Source: Branchinecta lynchi
Lineage: Eukaryota; Arthropoda; Branchiopoda; Anostraca; Branchinectidae
DNA: 64,000 nt
Reading direction: 5' to 3'
Assembly: GCA_023053575.1 (NCBI GenBank)
Contig: JAKZAP010000017.1
Coordinates: forward strand, 9,679,501-9,743,500
Positions 49,001 to 61,000 of this stretch are shown here, one piece after another (position 1 is the first letter of the stretch; every line of letters starts with the position of its first letter). A model generated the notes under the pieces. That model made no database searches and was not told the DNA's origin. It was given only the letters and a program-made list of their open reading frames with translations. A program made the translations under genes and the position numbers.

Positions 49001-52000
49001 TAGGCGACGTTCAAATAAGCAAACCTCTGCTGTATTTTATTCCATCTGATCGCAGCGCCATACCGGGCAGTTGACAAAAGCGACCCTGAAATGTGGGAAG
49101 ACGATTGCTCTGTGAAATTCGGAACAGCTTATTATGGGCCTTTAGTCTCAAATCACTGTTTAAACAGTCCCACGAACAAAAGAGTTTCAGAAATAACCAC
49201 AGATATATGGGGTGTTAATAAATTTCTCTTTTACCGCTTATGAACACCTGTTTTTAATGTCTCTATAAAAATAAAGCTCAAGGTGGTCTAGCTCCTTATA
49301 TGTTTTGCATCTTAACGTGACTACTGTGAAACTGTTGCAGAAAATTAGCACTTTGTATTCTGTGTGCGAGCAACGGTTATTGGTTGTATCAACGCCCATG
49401 AGTTTCACTCATAATTCTTAGTTGTATGGAGAATAGCAAAATGGGAGCACTGAATCATTGTACCATGCATCGCCATAAGACCCTCTGCCCAATCAGCTTC
49501 GGCACCATAAGAGTTTAATTTTCGTCCACCTGTTACTACCCCGGGTACCCCCCCTCCCCCTTGGCGACCCCCCCTCCCCAGGCGACTCCCCTCCTCGAAT
49601 GCAAATATATATAGGAAAATTAATTAGAAAATCTGAATAAAAACTGCAGTTTGGACCGCGAGCAGACACGCGAGTTATAATGTAAACGCGTTAGCCAATG
49701 AATGCGGTCTTTGTGGACCATGTGTTGACAAACTTAGGTCATCAGGGTTTGGTTTACTGATTTTATTGCAGGGAACGTGCAGTGCTATATGACCCCGAGA
49801 GATCGTCTGCTAAGGACAAATTGTACGTCCAGAAAGTCATCGCCCATGAACTGGCCCATCAGTGGTTTGGTAACCTCGTTACAATGAAGTGGTGGACCGA
49901 CCTGTGGCTAAACGAAGGGTTTGCCACCTACGTTCAGGGACTTGCCATTCACCACGTAAGTTAAAGCAGAAAATCGCGAGAAATTACTATTTTTTGCAGT
50001 TTTAAAACCATCAGTGACAAGGATGGCGTGTTTTGCACACAGCAGCAAAACCTTCGCATGAGAAAATCTTTCATTATCAGCAATTCACTTCTTACTGCTT
50101 ACGAGCAATTTACAAACAGAAAACAAATTATAATAAATATTAAAAGAAAATAAGAATTATAAGTAACATTTGAAGAAAGAGTTTTTACAATTGGTAACTG
50201 GAAGTTAAAAAAATAGTATAGGCTACAAAACTAATATATGAAAAATTAGTTGAGATTAAACTTTGAAATTAAATATATTTATAGAAAAAATTACTTTATG
50301 TTGTTTCTTGACGTTAAAGAGGATACAGAAAAGTTCACCTCATCCATTAGAGGAAGGACGAACAAGTAAAAAAGACTAAAAAGACTGGAAAAGATTCTTG
50401 ACAGGTTTAAAAGAAAGAAGAGAAAAAGATCAATTTACGTACACAAATATCAAGAACCGGCTGTTCTTCACGCAGATTTCTAGGAGCAGATGTTGTGAAT
50501 AACCTCTTTTGCCCGCCTTTGGATACGATGGTATGCGTGCAACGTCAAATGGTTGCAGACTAACAAATGCGAGTTAGTCTCTAGATACAATAGAAGAGGT
50601 AGAGATGTTTTGGTTTTCAAATCAAATCGTCTAGCGACAAACCAACTTCGTAGCTTTCTTCGTTAGAAGATGCTAAATTACGCTGGTCATACAGTAATAA
50701 AATAAATATATCACACTAATTATTCACTTTCTTAAAAATCTCTGTAAAAAAGGGCACAGACGAGTTCATGAACCTTGAAGTTCGTCCTCTGACAGGCACT
50801 AATTTGTTTTACTGTCTTGTCCTGCTATTTCTTTAATATGTTGTAAATAAAAAAGGAATTAAGTGCCTTTTCCGGAAATATATTTACGGCGTGAGAAGAA
50901 CGCACGAAAATAGTACCCCAGGATTACGACCTTACAGAATTTGATTCATACGGCGGAGAAGGTGGGAGACACCATTATCTTCCGATCGATCAAATTTTTA
51001 CGAACACACTGATACCTTTGTTTTCTTCAAAATCGTCACGGTAGCGAACGTTATCCACAATTTACTGGAACATAGTTCACTCATCAAAGCAAGGTGGCCG
51101 TTGCTCATTAATTATTCAGTGATCTCCCGTCGGAGGTTAAAAGGGGTACTAAACCTTCCAGAGGATCGAGTGACGAGTAAGATGATTAATACTAATTTGC
51201 CTTCTCGAACACTCAGTTCGAGACGGTCCCACTGGCCCCGACTCTTCTCACTCAACATATGAGAGCTTATGACGATTAATACTAATTTGCCTTCGATGAG
51301 ATGAATTTGCCTTCGGGCGGGATCACTGTTCCTATGCCGGGGTCTACCAGGCTATTGTAGTGGTTTGCCTCTCGGTAGCTCATGGTTAGAGTACCTGCCT
51401 TGTAAGCAAAGGGTTCCGGGTTCAAATCCTGGCCGAGGAGTATTTTTGTCTATTAGGATTAATACAACTAAGTATATTAAGAGACATACCCCGTGAACGT
51501 TTGAATATGTTGGAAGAGGAAATCATTGGCCACTCTGACATTTTTTTTGTCTTGGAAACTCAATATTATTTAGCTAAATTTGAGAACCTTCAAACATCCC
51601 CATAACGAATTTAGTATAATATACGGTGTTTTCTTATTGTGGTCAAGTTTACATCCTTTCTTCTTTGGACTTGCGGAAAGTAACAAGAAAAAACAGAAAA
51701 CAAAATATCAAAAGAAATTGGTAAAGCTACTAATTAGTTTGATTTTTCTATTAATTTTCCATATACCTGCAAACAGTCCCCATAACGAATTTAGTATAAT
51801 ATACGGTGTTTTCTTATTGTGGTCAAGTTTACATCCTTTCTTCTTTGGACTTGCGGAAAGTAACAAGAAAAAACAGAAAACAAAATATCAAAAGAAATTG
51901 GTAAAGCTACTAATTAGTTTGATTTTTCTATTAATTTTCCATATACCTGCTAAAAAACTATATTTTGTTACATCCATAGTCAAACTATATTCCCTCCCTC

Positions 52001-55000
52001 CCCCTATCGCCACTAGATGACCCAACGGTCGGGTCGAGTCGTGGATTCACCTTGGGTCTTGGTTGGGGGGGGGGGGGGTCTAGACGTTGCAACTACTAGA
52101 ATTCTTACGATGCAACTTCTCTAAACGATCTGTACTAGAATTGATCCTTAGTTTTTTATACATCTAGATTTCGTTAAAAAGTTTCATTATTTGAATCTTG
52201 AATTGGCCATATTCCAGCTCAGCACTTCCAAGCGGAATAGTTCTTCTTTAAAATCTCCTATACCTCACCGTCATCACTTTTTCAGATATGGTTAAATAGA
52301 TTGACAGGGTTGATTAGTAGAAAATCTGCAATCTGCGTCGAAAGTAATGTTTTTTTTTTTTTTTATAAATCCCAGTGTAAGAAAGTGAAAGCTACCCACT
52401 ACCTTATGGATCCAACTTTTTACTATGCCTACAGGAGTGCCGATTATGAGACAGTGGGGGATCCGCGGAAACTAGTCCGCTTGGAGCGCTGAACTGGATA
52501 TTGCGCATTTGTCGATTAATTGAACTTCCTGCTAAATTTCGAGCCACAAAATCGCATCGAATGTGCTACCGGTGGAAGCCACAGAGACCATGCTGGTCAC
52601 GGGAAAAAACGGGCGTTGTGTGGCCCTTGTGGACAATACAACGTCGCATAAACACATTTCCGAGCAACATCATCGCTGTGGGCTTGTGGGAAAACACCCC
52701 CCCCCCCCTCCCACCCCAACTACACTGTAAAAAGTTTATCCGAGTAAGGATTAAAGTTAACTGCAGTATTTGGTACTGGGATTAATCTTATCTCTACTGA
52801 GATAAGTTTAATCCGAATTAGAGATAAGATTATCTTTTTAGAGATAAGATTAATCCCAGAAGCAAATACTGTAAGATTTTTTTCTACAGTGTAGCTTTCC
52901 AGATGAAGCTCTCGGTCCACACCATCCTTGGCAGCAGGTTTTGGCCCCCGACCTAGTTTCTAGTTCACAAGCAGATTTATTTTCTTTTCCGCTACTTTAT
53001 TTTATTTAGCTAATCATTTGTTTTTCTTTTTCAGGTTGAGCCCGAGTGGGACTACCCCTCATATTTTGCGCTAGAAATCCAGGATGTGCTTGGACTTGAT
53101 TCTCTTGAATCTTCCCATCCCGTGTCAGTCGAGGTGCTCCACCCAGACCAGATTACTGAGAGCTTCGACACTATCTCATACAAAAAAGGTAAGTACGATC
53201 CGGTTTCGGTGAAAATCCCTCCGACGACACCCACCCCAGGTACCACCCGCCCCACCACCACACCACAATGAAACAAATAAAAAAGAATCATGAAATTCTT
53301 TGGGTCCTTTTTGAAAGCCTTGTTTCAAAGAACCGAGCGCGCGCGTTGTGTTTAGAAATTATTCTAACTCGGATTTTGTTTTCTAGGCGCTTCAATCATT
53401 AGAATGATGAATTTCTTCCTGGGAGAACCAACCTTCAGGCAGGGACTGACCAATTATCTCAACGAGAAGTAAGTTACATTATACCGTGTGTAGAATCTGA
53501 CTTGAACCTAACCTCTGATGCGATTTACTTTCTGAAGTGTTTGACTTTTTTATTTTATTTCGTAGATCAAATTCTTTGTGCTAAAACCAGCTTTCGGGGC
53601 AAAACAGTTATATGTTTGTTTTCATGTTTGTTAAACTTAAAAGTTTAATCGAAAAGGACTAAGACCCGACAGTCTAGTTACACATCACGATTCACTTAAA
53701 TAGGCTGAAAACCCGATAAGAATGCGTTACTCCTTTTGTCGGCTATCCACAGATACTGTATTTCATCGAATGAACTCAATCTTTCGGATTTGTGGTACCT
53801 CTTTGCTCCTGTCCCTCTATGCTTGCAGTATATACCAACTATAAAGTAAAGCCATTGCCGAAAAACAAACTAAAAATGGTAGATTCCTTGCAAGACGTAT
53901 CTTAAAATTATTGCACTATATTCTTCTGCAGTGACCTTTCCGTTCTTAGCCTCTTTAATCTTTCAAATGCAGGCTCGTTTGAAATTCAAAATCTCCGCGT
54001 CTGGATGAATTTTGAGTTGTCGTGAAAGCAGCGCACATTTTCATTCAGCTAATCGGATTCTAAAAATCGGAAGTCGGAATCGGTCGATCGTTTCTGTTTC
54101 GTCACCAAGAACAAGACCAAAGGTTTCGATGGGATCCCAAAAATTCAATATCTGGTCGAGACAACTGGGTCTTGTCTTAGAGATCCAGTATTCGCCAGAC
54201 TGAACATTTTTACTATTAAAATTCAGAAACAGATTAAGGCCAAATAGCTAATCATCTGAGAAAACTAAGTTGAGACATGGATTCAGCATGTGTGTTTAAC
54301 CATAAGTCATATCAGACTTGACGAAAACTTCCTGCCACTTCTGCCAATTTCCCGGTTTCGGCCGAACTCCCGAACTACTTGTTCGGCGAAAAAAGAAAGC
54401 TAAGAAACGAACTCAGGGTATCTTCTTCCCCAATAATGAACATCTAATCAACTTCAAATAAAAATTTAACTTATTACAAATTTTCCGACTCCAGCCGGAT
54501 TCCGATCGAACTATATGTCCGGGTAATAAGTGATAGTCACACACGGATTCAGCATCTCTTTTTACCTCTAAATCGGATATCTAATCAACTACAAACAAAA
54601 CTTTATCTTTTAACAATTTTCCAGTTTTGGCCGGATTCCGGGCAAACTACATGTCTGGGTAGAAAATGATTTTCACATAAGTGTTCAGCATGTCTTCCTA
54701 CCTCTAAATCGAACATCTAATCAACTTCAAATAAAACTTTTACTTTTAACAAACTTTTCGGTTTTTAGCCGGATTCTGGGCGAACTACTTGACCGATGAC
54801 AAAATGGTTTTCACCGTCGTGTTCAGCATGTCTTCTTACCCATAATGGACTATCACATTAGCTGTTTCAAAATATTTTGTTTTCCCCTTAATTTGAACTC
54901 CCTCCCCCACCCCTAAATGTAGGGCTACAAAGCCCATCTATGAACCTGACTTGTCCGATGAACCAACGAATCCTCACACCAAGTTTCATCAAAATATCTC

Positions 55001-58000
55001 ATTCCCTTCGAGAGTTATCGTGCTTACAGACGGACGGACAGACAGACGGACGGACGGACAGACGGACAACTTTTGCGATGTCATAGGTATCCCTCCATCC
55101 CAAAAAGTAGTCCAGTCATAATTTGAGTCACACACACATAGCACTAATAGACTTCATGCCCCAAACCTTGATGATGCTGGTGATAATTGAGGAACTAATA
55201 GGAGCTAAACTGCATGGCGGATTTGAATTGGAATATGGAGAAATATGGCTCATGGTCTTTTTTACGGTCGCCCTCCAATTCGAGTTACTTGGTCTCTTTC
55301 GCGAATAGGGAATGAACTCTGCTAGGATCTTGATTACATTTTGTAATCGGGAATGGAAACGATCGATTTCTGAATGGAATGGCATTTGGATTCAGATGCC
55401 AGGTCCGTATCCAGGAACTTATTCGGGGGGGGGGGGGGGGGGGGCTACCCGCTGATCGAACATAACCCATACCTTAAAGTACAATAACGATATAGAGGTT
55501 ACAGCCTATCAAAAACGATTATTTTAGTATGTTTATTGGGGTGGCGGAATGCAGTTGTTTTCCCCGGAAGGCAGAGATTACAAATTATTTAGTAGTTGTC
55601 AGAGAAAACCACATTATTTATTATTATATGTTATTATCAAGTCCCCCCCCCATTTGGTAAATATGGAATCTTCTGTCCTTCAAATTTAAAATCTCCAGAT
55701 TTTCCTATTCGGTCTTTCCGACGTTAATAGCACAGCACAGGGGCCTTGATGATATATATGAAGAAAAATGTGATCTTTGTTTAAGTGATTATTGTAGGCT
55801 AGTAATTAAATAAATATTCCTTCAGCCCAAGCTGACTGCGAATCATATTTGATAGTGAGCAAAACGGATAAGTCAGCTGAATATCGTTACTCATTAGAGC
55901 TATATTTCGGCCCTTATTGGCAAAACTCTTCTTCAGGCTTAAAGCAGCTCAGGTTGGAAAAAGGAACTTGTGGGAAACACCACTCACGTTATGTATTATT
56001 ATCAGTCATCACTAGCATAAATATTTTTTTTCGGGGGGGGGGGGGGGGAGGCAAGGTATTCGCCGACTGGCTGGTCATTTTTATCGACTTTCCTTAAAGA
56101 AACAATATGATGATTTTCGGTTCATTTTGTTTTTACCGACTGACCAACAACTTTGGGGGGACGCCCCTGGCAACACGTCTCCTTCCCCTGTTGGTGAATA
56201 TATACGTTCTTCTGCCCTTCAAACTACAAATCTCAATATTTTCCTAGTCAGTCTTTCCGAGATTAATAAGCACAGGAACCTTGAAGGTATGATGATGATA
56301 AATGTGATCTTCGTTTAAGTGATTATAGTAGTAATTGAAATTTGGCAATGGATGCTGTGAATTACCAAATTAAATGTGAAGAGCGTTCTTAATGAGCGCA
56401 TAAACTTGTATTTCTTACAGCGAACGTGCGAGTGAAGTGTGTAATAAAAAGGTATAGTACCAAAAGCGAATAAAAAAAGAAAACTTTCGCATGCTAACCA
56501 TTGAAAGGTCGCGTAGCACAGGTTCCGATCTCCTGATTCACTGCTCGGTCGTGAGCTCTGTGCGTGGTTGGGGGCAAATCATCCGACGCTTCCCGTGCTT
56601 CTTCCTAGATGTTTCTAGGTACCCATTTAAAGGACACCTTAACAATGAAACCATACTTGAGCACACCATTGAGAATACATTTACAGACATGGCCACGGAG
56701 AGCATTCTTCTCCTAAGCGTGACGTTTTCAAAATAGGGATGTTCGTTTCTGGAGGTTTGCACATGCAGACTCCAAGAGAAAAAGCGAAATTCATTCAAAT
56801 CTTGTACACCGCTGGCCGGATCGTATTGGAATTTCTTCTAATATACGTTTGGGCTTATCTGGTTAACAAATATTCCAGAAGAAGGGTTGATTGCAGACAT
56901 TTGTTCATTTCTAAAATTGCTCGGTACTGAAATAAGGACAGATGCAAATGGAGCAAAAATCACAGCTTGGAAACACTATTTCGTATTTGGATTGGGCTTT
57001 CTGCAGGCAATTTTAACGGAAGTCATACAGATAGGGATGATGCTTGGTACTCTTCATTCAGGTGTCCTTTAAGCTGGTTGGACTTTTGGCTTTTCTTACG
57101 GGAAACGCTACTAAGCCTCCCTAAATCAAATTGTAGGAACTGCTGAAACTCGAACCAGCGACCCTTCGCTTGGCAGTTTAGCGTGCTGCACATTCGGCCA
57201 GGGAAATTACAGGAAGTACCCGTAATCTGTAATTCCTTAAAATATTATTTTAATGTCAACAGAATATCTTTTGAAAATGCATGTTTAATTGTTCGACTAA
57301 TAATTCTATGAGTAAATAAACCTGGGCCATGAAACCCTCAGTGTAACCTTATTTTAAATTGGTCAATGTTTTTACTGTTATTTCTAGTTAGTTATTTTGA
57401 ACTTGTCAACTAATTATGTTATAGTAGCCTACTGTTAGGATTTTTTACAACTAAAAAACAAGAATTGACTTCGTCCGTCGCATGTTTTTTTAATAAAATG
57501 AAATTGAAGGACACGTTCACTGTCATTCATTGTGCTTGGTTAGGATATAAACTCGTTTATAGCCGAATGTGTGAATAAATCGTAAAGTAAAAATATAAGC
57601 TCCAGAGTTCCTTGAACGATTGTCAACCAAGAAAATGCCAGTTTCAGAGTGCAAGTTGTAGTAATTAAGTTTAGAGACTACCGAAACATTCCACATAGTC
57701 ACATAGGAGTAAACATTTGACCATGACAATGTAGTAACGAACGTAAGTTGTCACATATTTCCATGCATATTTCAGTAAGTTACTTAATGCTGTAATGCCG
57801 GCAAAGCTACACCAGGGTCATGTTATCCCCATTGTTATTCAAAATGTGTCCAAAGCTATAAATCAACTAAAATCTTCGTCAGTGGATGTTGATGGTATTG
57901 GTATAAACCATCTGAAAATTGATTGCCCGCCACTTCTGTGCCATCTTCAACTGTTATTTCAAATGTGCTTATGTTCTTCGCTGGTTCCGGACAGTTTTCT

Positions 58001-61000
58001 GTGTGGTACAGTCAGTTCAATCCTTAAACGTGGTCAGTCTCCGTTTGAATGTTCTTCTTATAGGCCAATTACTGTTTCTTGCAATCTAAGTAAAGTTTTT
58101 GAATATCTGCTTCTTCCTTTTCTTAATGATAATGTTAACTTTGGGGAAAATCAATTAGGATTTCAGCCTGGTATCGGATGTCAGCATGCGCATCGGGCAC
58201 TTTCTTCTCTTCTCATTGATTCACCTAAAAAGGGTTATAGTCTTCACATTTGTGCACTAGATCTTTCTAAAGCTTTTGACAGTATTGTGCATTCTCAAGC
58301 TCTCTACTCTCTTTACAGTAATGGCATTAACCTTTCCATTATATTTCTTCTTCGTTACTGGTATCGTAAATCTTACCTCCGAATAAAATCTAATGGTTCT
58401 GTTTCAGCTTCAAGGATTCCTGTCCGTTGTGGTGTAAGACAGGGCGGTGTACTTTCTCCTAGTATATTCAAAATGTGTATTTCTGATACGCTTACAAATA
58501 TTTCTTCTTCTTATCTCCTTGGTTTTTCAAATGTTTCATATCTTGCGTATGCAGATGACCTTCTATTAATTAGCCGATCTAGGAGCGAGTTATCGCGTTT
58601 GGTTCAGAAGGTTTCGTCTTCATTTTCCAATATTGGACTCTCTTTAAACGTAAAAAAATGTGAATATCTGTCTTTTAACTCCGGGCCATCCGCGTCTCTA
58701 ACTTGCTTGAAGTTTTCTATTCCAAGTGTTGATTCTATTCGGTGGTTGGGTATTACCATTACTAAAAATATTCGTTCTTTCCGATCCCGGACGGTTTCCG
58801 ATTGTAGACTAAAAATTCAACTGGGTTATTCGAAAATTGTTGCTAACAGGGGGAAATACAATCGAAAAGCTCTTGGCAAACTATACTCTTCCTTCTGTGA
58901 CCACTCTATTCTTTTTTTATCTGGTGTCTATCCTGTTTTAAAGAAAAAGGATATTAAAGCTAAGCGATCCTCTTATTTTCGTTATTAGTAATTACTCGCT
59001 ACCGGATATCACGGAGAAATTGTCTGTTCTCCACAGAAAACTGTCCGAAACGGCCTACGCGCGTCTGTCGCCCTCTCATGGGCTTATTCGTCTGTTTGAC
59101 TCTTAAGTAGATTTTGTTTGTATGTGTAGTGTTCTGCCTAATTATGTCTTCATATATTCTTTTGTACTCCACTGTTTTCGTCTTGTACGATTTGTGGGTT
59201 AAAAATAAATTATTATTATTATTATTATATCTGAAACTACGAACCCTGAGGAGTGAGGGGAACTCTGACTTGGAGTCGGTTCCTCTAGTTAGAATTCTTG
59301 ACAGTTTAGGTGTAAAATATAAACATTATGAAAAAATGTATTGGTTCCTGATAATAGATAGTTCCGTTGTCCTATCTTTTGTTGCTGTTATGAATTAGTT
59401 AAAAAAAAAATTTTTTTACAGGAAATATGACAACGCAGAGCAGGATGATCTTTGGCAAGCTCTGACGGATCAGGCACACAAGGACGGTACTCTTCCAAAG
59501 ACTATGACCGTCAAAGCCATCATGGACAAGTGGACCTTAAAGAAGGGATACCCAGTCATTACGGTGAACAGGAACTATAAAGATGGATCAGCTAGTCTAA
59601 CCCAGGTAAACCTTGAGACCTCTTTCATATTTCATATATGAACTATACGTGAATTACATATATAACGGCCATACAGTGCCACTCATAAAATATGTGTAGG
59701 GCACCACATTGCCACTCATCAGAATGTGTGTTGGCTACCACATTTTACGGAAAAAAGGACGTCAAAGTCTTACACGACCCACTATAATCTTTACAAATTT
59801 TGGTTTTGTCTCCCTCATTCCAACTGTAAATTAGTCCAGAAATTTGGACTAATTTAGACTTGAGCCTGAAGAGGACCCTTGCCAAGAAGGGCTGAAATAC
59901 AGTTCTTGTTGACGTATTTGTTCTGCAGTGTCAGATATGATTCGCAGTGAGCTTGGAATGAATTGGGGTGACAGTCAGCTTGGGATGAAGGAGTATTTGC
60001 TTCATGTGTGCCTTGTCACGGAAGGTCAGATTTCTGGAATGATGGTACTAGTAACGTCACAAACCTGGAGAGGTTGCACGAAATGTGGAGAAGACACAGG
60101 AGGGCCAAGAAATAAAAGAATGGCATTGTCGGATGGTCGAGTCTAGTTCGTAGAGGTATTACGCAAAAGCCAAGGAAGTTTGAGGGGAGGAAATGTATTC
60201 TAAAGTAGGATTGTCTTGGGAGGAGTTAAAATGGTTAGTTAGTTTGAGGGGGGAGGTTTAACAGTAGGGGAGAAAAGAAAGTTATGGCTAAAAACCGGGT
60301 CAAGAATGGTCCTTAGCCCAGTGTTTGATACGACGAATGAAGATGTGTTCCGTTTTTTATGTGAATGTTAAGAGCTGAAAGATTTAGTGGAAGACATTTT
60401 CGGGCTTCGTCCGTGAGCGAATTTTTGAAAATAAACTGAATTGAAATTGAAACGAGGGAGGAATGGTCAGTGGATAAGATTGGAAGTACGAATATGAGGG
60501 AAATTAATAAATTCGGTAAATTCTTCCGAGTTGCAATGTCCTATAGAGAAAGAACTATTTATGTAGAAACTTGTTTTTCTCTTATTTTGTTGCCATGGCC
60601 CCTGTTTTTTTTGTGCAATTATTTGTTCACTACAAAGGTCCAAGTCCTGTGAAAGTCGAGTCTATATAAAGGGTATTTTAATAAAAAAAAAAAAAAAAAA
60701 AAAAAATCGCCCTTGTTACCAAGAAGGACCCATCTCGTGATCATTTGTTCTCCTGACCAGGACCAGAGTCGTAGGCAAAGCTTTCCTTCACAGACACTAG
60801 ACGGCAAGGCCGCGCTTGCAAGTTGCCTCCTTTCGAATCGAGTAGCTAAAGAAGCCGAAGTTTTTCAAGAATTTAATTACGTACTACAGAAGATATTTCT
60901 GTATATTGCCTACCACTCCACGGTAGAAAAAAAGTGTTTGATAGGAATAAGAAGAGTCCGGATGGGAAATATACGTGTCCCCTTTGCGGTGGTGAAGATG

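Larger units (their letters stand above)
50930..52140 (+). repeat. Dispersed repeat family Z, copy 2 (with insertion and internal duplication)
   Basis: Homologous to 23760-24520. This copy has about 250 extra bases at 51195-51445 that include a tRNA-like sequence, and an exact direct duplication at 51601-51950. Confidence 0.65.

Noticed and set aside
51580..52020. 146-codon open frame
   Set aside because: It arises because an exact 180-bp duplication is a multiple of three; the single-copy homologue at 24130 is not open.
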